A stretch of DNA of 64,000 nucleotides from Cellulomonas sp. PhB150 (GTDB taxonomy: Bacteria; Actinomycetota; Actinomycetes; Actinomycetales; Cellulomonadaceae), in assembly GCF_003755175.1 (NCBI RefSeq), contig NZ_RKHX01000001.1, positions 1,488,001-1,552,000 on the forward strand, written 5' to 3'. Positions within the stretch are counted from its first letter, which is position 1. Every line of letters begins with the position of its first letter. Positions 59,913-64,000 of this stretch are shown here, in pieces. The notes beneath the pieces are model-generated. The model was not told the origin of the DNA. It worked only from the letters and a program-made list of their open reading frames with translations, and did no database searches. A program made the position numbers and the translations under genes.

Positions 59913-60320
59913 TCAGACGAGGTCGTCTCCGCCTTCGAGCCCCTCGGGGATGGGCAGGCCGACGAGGCGCACGAGCCGCTCGACCGTCTCCTCGACGAAC
60001 GTGTCGGCGGGCTCGTCCACGTGATCATCGGCCAGCAGCCGCCGCACGTGCTTGGCCTCGACGTCCACCGCGCCGACCAGGAGCGCCCACTCCGCGAACG
60101 CCTCGGACTCACCGGCCAGGTCCACCGGCGCGCTCTCGGCGGGGTCGTCGAAGAAGTCCCGCGGCTGGAAGCCGAGGTAGAACCGGCCCAGGCCCTCGGG
60201 CGCCGGCCGGTAGTCCACCGTGGCGATGTCGCCGTCCTGCACCTCGATGCTCAGGCTCGGCTCGTCGGCCGCGTCCCCGCCCCACGTGCCGCCGCCGTAC
60301 ACGAACGTCCCGTTGCCCAT
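59913..60320 (-). CDS. Hypothetical acidic protein between purD and purC
   Basis: A 135-residue, strongly acidic protein: MGNGTFVYGGGTWGGDAADEPSLSIEV at the start, then mixed hydrophobic/acidic segments and an end rich in Glu and Val. No signal peptide, TM helix or family motif seen. Codon use is normal for the region. Its placement between purD and purC on the same strand suggests a link to purine synthesis (inference). The start ATG 60320 has AGGAGTGAC upstream. Confidence 0.6.
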   Translation of the reverse strand: MGNGTFVYGGGTWGGDAADEPSLSIEVQDGDIATVDYRPAPEGLGRFYLGFQPRDFFDDPAESAPVDLAGESEAFAEWALLVGAVDVEAKHVRRLLADDHVDEPADTFVEETVERLVRLVGLPIPEGLEGGDDLV

Positions 60321-60368
60321 CAGGTCACTCCTCGTCCGGTCGACTGCTCGACCCTGATCCTGCGGGCC

Positions 60369-61628
60369 TCAGCCCTGCGACGCCGCCAGCGCGATGTCCG
60401 AACGGTGGTGCGCGCCGCGCAGGCTGATGCGGTCGACCCCGGCGTAGGCCGCCGTGCGCGCCGCCGTCAGGTCCGCGCCGACGCCGACGACGGACAGGAC
60501 CCGCCCGCCGGCCGAGAGCAGCACGCCGTCCTTCTGCGACGTCCCCGCGTGCAGCACGTGCACGTCGTCGAGGGCGTCCGCCTGCACGACGCCGAGGATC
60601 GGGTCGCCCGAACGCGGGTCCGCGGGGTAGCCCTCGGAGGCGACGACGACCGTCACGGCCGCGTCGTCGCGCCACTCGAGCGGGGGCAGCGAGCCCAGCC
60701 CGCCGGTGGCCGACGCGAGCAGGACTCCCGCGAGCGGGGTGGCGAGCCGGGCGAGCACGACCTGCGTCTCCGGGTCGCCGAAGCGCGCGTTGAACTCGAC
60801 GACCTTGAGGCCGTTCGACGTCAGCGCGAGTCCCACGTAGAGCACGCCGGCGAACGGCGTGCCGCGGCGGGCCATCTCGGCGATCGTCGGGCGGGCGACG
60901 CGGTCCAGCACCTCGTCGACCAGGCCCTCCGGGGCCCATGGCAGCGGCGAGTACGCGCCCATGCCGCCCGTGTTGGGGCCCGCGTCGCCGTCGTGCACGC
61001 GCTTGAAGTCCTGCGCGGGGACGAGGGGGACCACGTCGGTGCCGTCGGACAGCACGAACAGCGAGACCTCCGGGCCGTCGAGGTACTCCTCGATGACGAT
61101 CCGGCCGTCCTGCTTCTCCAGGCACGCGTGCGCGTGCGCGAGCGCCTCGTCGCGGTCGTCGGTGACGACGACGCCCTTGCCGGCGGCCAGCCCGTCGTCC
61201 TTGACGACGTACGGGGCGCCGAGCTCGTCGAGCGCGGCCGCAGCCTGCTCGAGGTCCGTGGCGACGCGCGGCGCGGCGGTCGGGACGCCGGCGGCCTCCA
61301 TGACCTCCTTGGCGAAGGCCTTCGACCCCTCGAGGCGGGCGCCCTCGGCCGACGGGCCGAACACGGGGATCCCGGCCTCGCGCACGTGGTCCGCGACCCC
61401 GGCGACCAGCGGCGCCTCGGGCCCGACGACCACGAGGTCGGCGCCAAGGTCGGCGGCCAGGTCCGCGACGGCGGGACCGTCGAGCGGGTTCACGGTGTGC
61501 AGCGTGGCGAGCGCCCCGATCCCGGGGTTGCCCGGGGCCGCGTGCAGTTCGGTGACCGCCGGGTCGAGGGACAGCGCGCGGACGATCGCGTGCTCACGGG
61601 CGCCGGTTCCGACGACGAGGATCTTCAC
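60369..61628 (-). CDS. purD: Phosphoribosylamine-glycine ligase
   Basis: A 419-residue ATP-grasp enzyme that joins phosphoribosylamine and glycine to make GAR (step 2). Landmarks: MKILVVGTGAREHAI at the start, APGNPGIGALA, PYVVKDDGLAAGKGVVV (ATP-grasp), EEYLDGPEVSLFVLSDG and NTGGMGAYSPLPW. Start ATG 61628. It lies upstream of the 135-residue unknown gene and purC on the same strand, with a long hairpin between it and purA. Confidence 0.95.
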   Translation of the reverse strand: MKILVVGTGAREHAIVRALSLDPAVTELHAAPGNPGIGALATLHTVNPLDGPAVADLAADLGADLVVVGPEAPLVAGVADHVREAGIPVFGPSAEGARLEGSKAFAKEVMEAAGVPTAAPRVATDLEQAAAALDELGAPYVVKDDGLAAGKGVVVTDDRDEALAHAHACLEKQDGRIVIEEYLDGPEVSLFVLSDGTDVVPLVPAQDFKRVHDGDAGPNTGGMGAYSPLPWAPEGLVDEVLDRVARPTIAEMARRGTPFAGVLYVGLALTSNGLKVVEFNARFGDPETQVVLARLATPLAGVLLASATGGLGSLPPLEWRDDAAVTVVVASEGYPADPRSGDPILGVVQADALDDVHVLHAGTSQKDGVLLSAGGRVLSVVGVGADLTAARTAAYAGVDRISLRGAHHRSDIALAASQG

Positions 61629-61708
61629 GGTCGCCGAGCCTACCGACCCCGCCTGGCGCCGCGATCCCCCGTCTCAGCGCCGCCCCCGCCGGCTCACCCC
61701 GCGATCAA

Positions 61709-61768
61709 CACGCCGATTCCGCATCATCACGCTGGTTCAGATCGGCGTGATGATGCGGAATCGGCGTG
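61709..61768. repeat. 24-bp perfect inverted repeat between purD and purA
   Basis: The arms at 61709-61732 and 61745-61768 are perfect reverse complements (24 bp) around a 12-base loop. The arms begin CACGCCGATTCCGC and end GAATCGGCGTG. A hairpin this long is unusual for a simple terminator; both flanking genes read on the minus strand, so it lies upstream of purD and downstream of purA. It may be a terminator or a repeat-type extragenic element. Confidence 0.7.
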
Positions 61769-61778
61769 ATGACGGCAT

Positions 61779-61813
61779 GGCGACCGGCGACTGGCGACTG
61801 GCGACTGGCGATC
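61779..61813. repeat. Five tandem 7-bp repeats
   Basis: GGCGACC, GGCGACT, GGCGACT, GGCGACT and GGCGATC follow one another, ten bases after the 24-bp inverted repeat and 13 bases before the end of purA. The repeat could expand or contract by slippage. Confidence 0.75.
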
Positions 61814-61826
61814 GCCGCTCGGGAGC

Positions 61827-63212
<1,386 letters not shown>

Positions 63213-63250
63213 TCAAGCGCCGGTCATGGCGGCGTCCACAGCCGAACCGC

Positions 63251-63679
63251 TCAGCGGAGCCCCGCGACGGCCTCCGCCGAGGTCCCCGAGTCGTCGAGGA
63301 ACTTCCCGCAGCGGTCCGCCTCGTCCTGCTCGCCGATCGCCTCGGCGGCCTCGGCCAGCGCGAGCAGCGCGCGCAGGAATCCTTCGTTGGGACGGTGGTC
63401 GGCGGGGATCGGGCCGCGGCCGTGCCAGCCGGCACGGCGCAGGGCGTCGAGGCCGCGGTGGTAGCCCGTGCGGGCGTAGGCGTAGGCCGCGACCGGGTCG
63501 CCGACGTCGGCCAGGGCGTGCTCGGCGAGCAGGGCCCAGACGAGCGACGCGGCGGGAGCGGCCGCGGCCGCCTCCTGCAGCGTCGAGCCGGAGGCCAGCG
63601 CGGCGCGCGCTTCGGCGTCAGGCCCCTCGGCGGGGAGCAGGGTGGGCGCGGGTCCGTCGAGCAGGTTCTCGTGGCTCAT
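63251..63679 (-). CDS. DUF3151 protein
   Basis: A 142-residue protein matching DUF3151, an actinobacterial family: PTLLPAEGPDAEARAALASG near the start, then SLVWALLAEHALADVGDPVAAYAYARTGYHRGLDALRRAGWHG and RALLALAEAAEAIGEQDEADRCGKFLDDS, helical and TPR-like. The function is unknown. It is upstream of purA on the same strand (137 bases apart). Confidence 0.87.
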   Translation of the reverse strand: MSHENLLDGPAPTLLPAEGPDAEARAALASGSTLQEAAAAAPAASLVWALLAEHALADVGDPVAAYAYARTGYHRGLDALRRAGWHGRGPIPADHRPNEGFLRALLALAEAAEAIGEQDEADRCGKFLDDSGTSAEAVAGLR

Positions 63680-63851
63680 GCGGCCAGTCTCGCACCGCAG
63701 CGCATCCGTCCTGCGCGGGTCGTCCTGCGCGCGGTGCCGGGAGCGGCAAGAATGGCCCTCGCAGCGGTGGGGGCAGCGCGGCCCGGATGCACAGGTGCGT
63801 CCGGCAACCTACAGTCGACCCGCCCCACCACTCGACCGATCTGGGTGCCCG

Positions 63852-64000
63852 ATGATCGAGATCTCCGCCTCGTCCACCACGACGACCATCGTCATCTCCG
63901 GCGACCTCGACCTCGCCGAGCGCGACCAGTTCCCCGAGATCGCCGCGCGCGTCGTGGGCCTGCGCCGCCAGCTCGTCGTCGTCGACATGTGCCGGGTCAA
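63852..64000 (+). CDS. STAS-domain protein, N-terminal part (runs off right edge)
   Basis: The frame opens at ATG 63852 and is still open at the edge: 49 residues, MIEISASSTTTTIVISGDLDLAERDQF and then a VVVDMCRV strand. The GDLDLAERDQFPEIA pattern is that of STAS domains in anti-sigma-factor antagonists, in which a Ser after the VVVDM strand is phosphorylated. That Ser would lie just beyond the window. A TACAGT box (63810-63815) is a possible -10. It could be a target of RsbU-type phosphatases like the phytochrome at 16130, but no link is shown. Confidence 0.7.
   Translation, partial: MIEISASSTTTTIVISGDLDLAERDQFPEIAARVVGLRRQLVVVDMCRV

Overview
The window is very GC-rich, densely coded DNA with strong G/C third-position bias. 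It reads as chromosome of a high-GC actinobacterium. A secreted GH6 endoglucanase with an N-terminal CBM2 and a Pro-Thr linker, very like CenA of Cellulomonas fimi, together with BldC, DUF3073, DUF3151, holin-X/DUF3618 proteins and an actinobacterial TrpRS with an attenuator leader, points to Cellulomonas or a close relative (inference from recalled family sequences, not a database search). I see no rRNA, insertion sequence, prophage, CRISPR array or plasmid module; the region looks like stable chromosome.

Layout. 0-4.6 kb: secreted, membrane and lipoproteins, tRNA-Lys, an orphan phosphoribosyltransferase, and an NAD(P)-binding reductase divergent from a TetR regulator across a duplicated operator. 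4.7-11 kb: a SHOCT protein and a five-gene peptide-type ABC importer locus whose binding-protein gene carries an in-frame TAG. 11-15.5 kb: a TetR/MFS efflux pair, an LLM oxidoreductase, a CDF metal exporter and a small metallopeptidase. 15.6-21.8 kb: tRNA-Glu, -Asp and -Phe, a bacteriophytochrome fused to a PP2C phosphatase, an antiporter/holin-X/DUF3618 envelope cluster, bldC and DUF3073. 21.9-36.2 kb: purM-purF, trpS with its attenuator, the endoglucanase, a chimeric PQQ sugar dehydrogenase, rsgA, purL, and membrane and lipoproteins. 36.3-43 kb: a fatty-acid beta-oxidation cluster (acyl-CoA oxidase, TetR, thiolase, FabG4-like reductase, MaoC hydratase) resembling M. tuberculosis fadE5-fadA2-fabG4-htdX. 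43-53 kb: small enzymes, a FAS1 protein, and a sulfur locus in which a cysteine-desulfurase-like gene and a rhodanese-metZ operon diverge, each behind its own riboswitch-like leader. 53-63.7 kb: purQ, purS, purC, purD and purA on the minus strand with accessory genes between them, including a PadR regulator with two paralogous membrane proteins. The right edge opens a STAS-domain gene.

How the parts work together. Eight purine genes (purM, F, L, Q, S, C, D, A) are spread over about 41 kb, all on the minus strand, in several short translationally coupled groups. The cellulase and the PQQ dehydrogenase are adjacent, co-oriented and separated by LacI-type palindromes, suggesting joint extracellular attack on plant polymers. 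Regulation visible in the DNA includes a Trp attenuator, two SAM-riboswitch-like leaders, TetR and PadR operators, and many long-stem hairpins between convergent genes.
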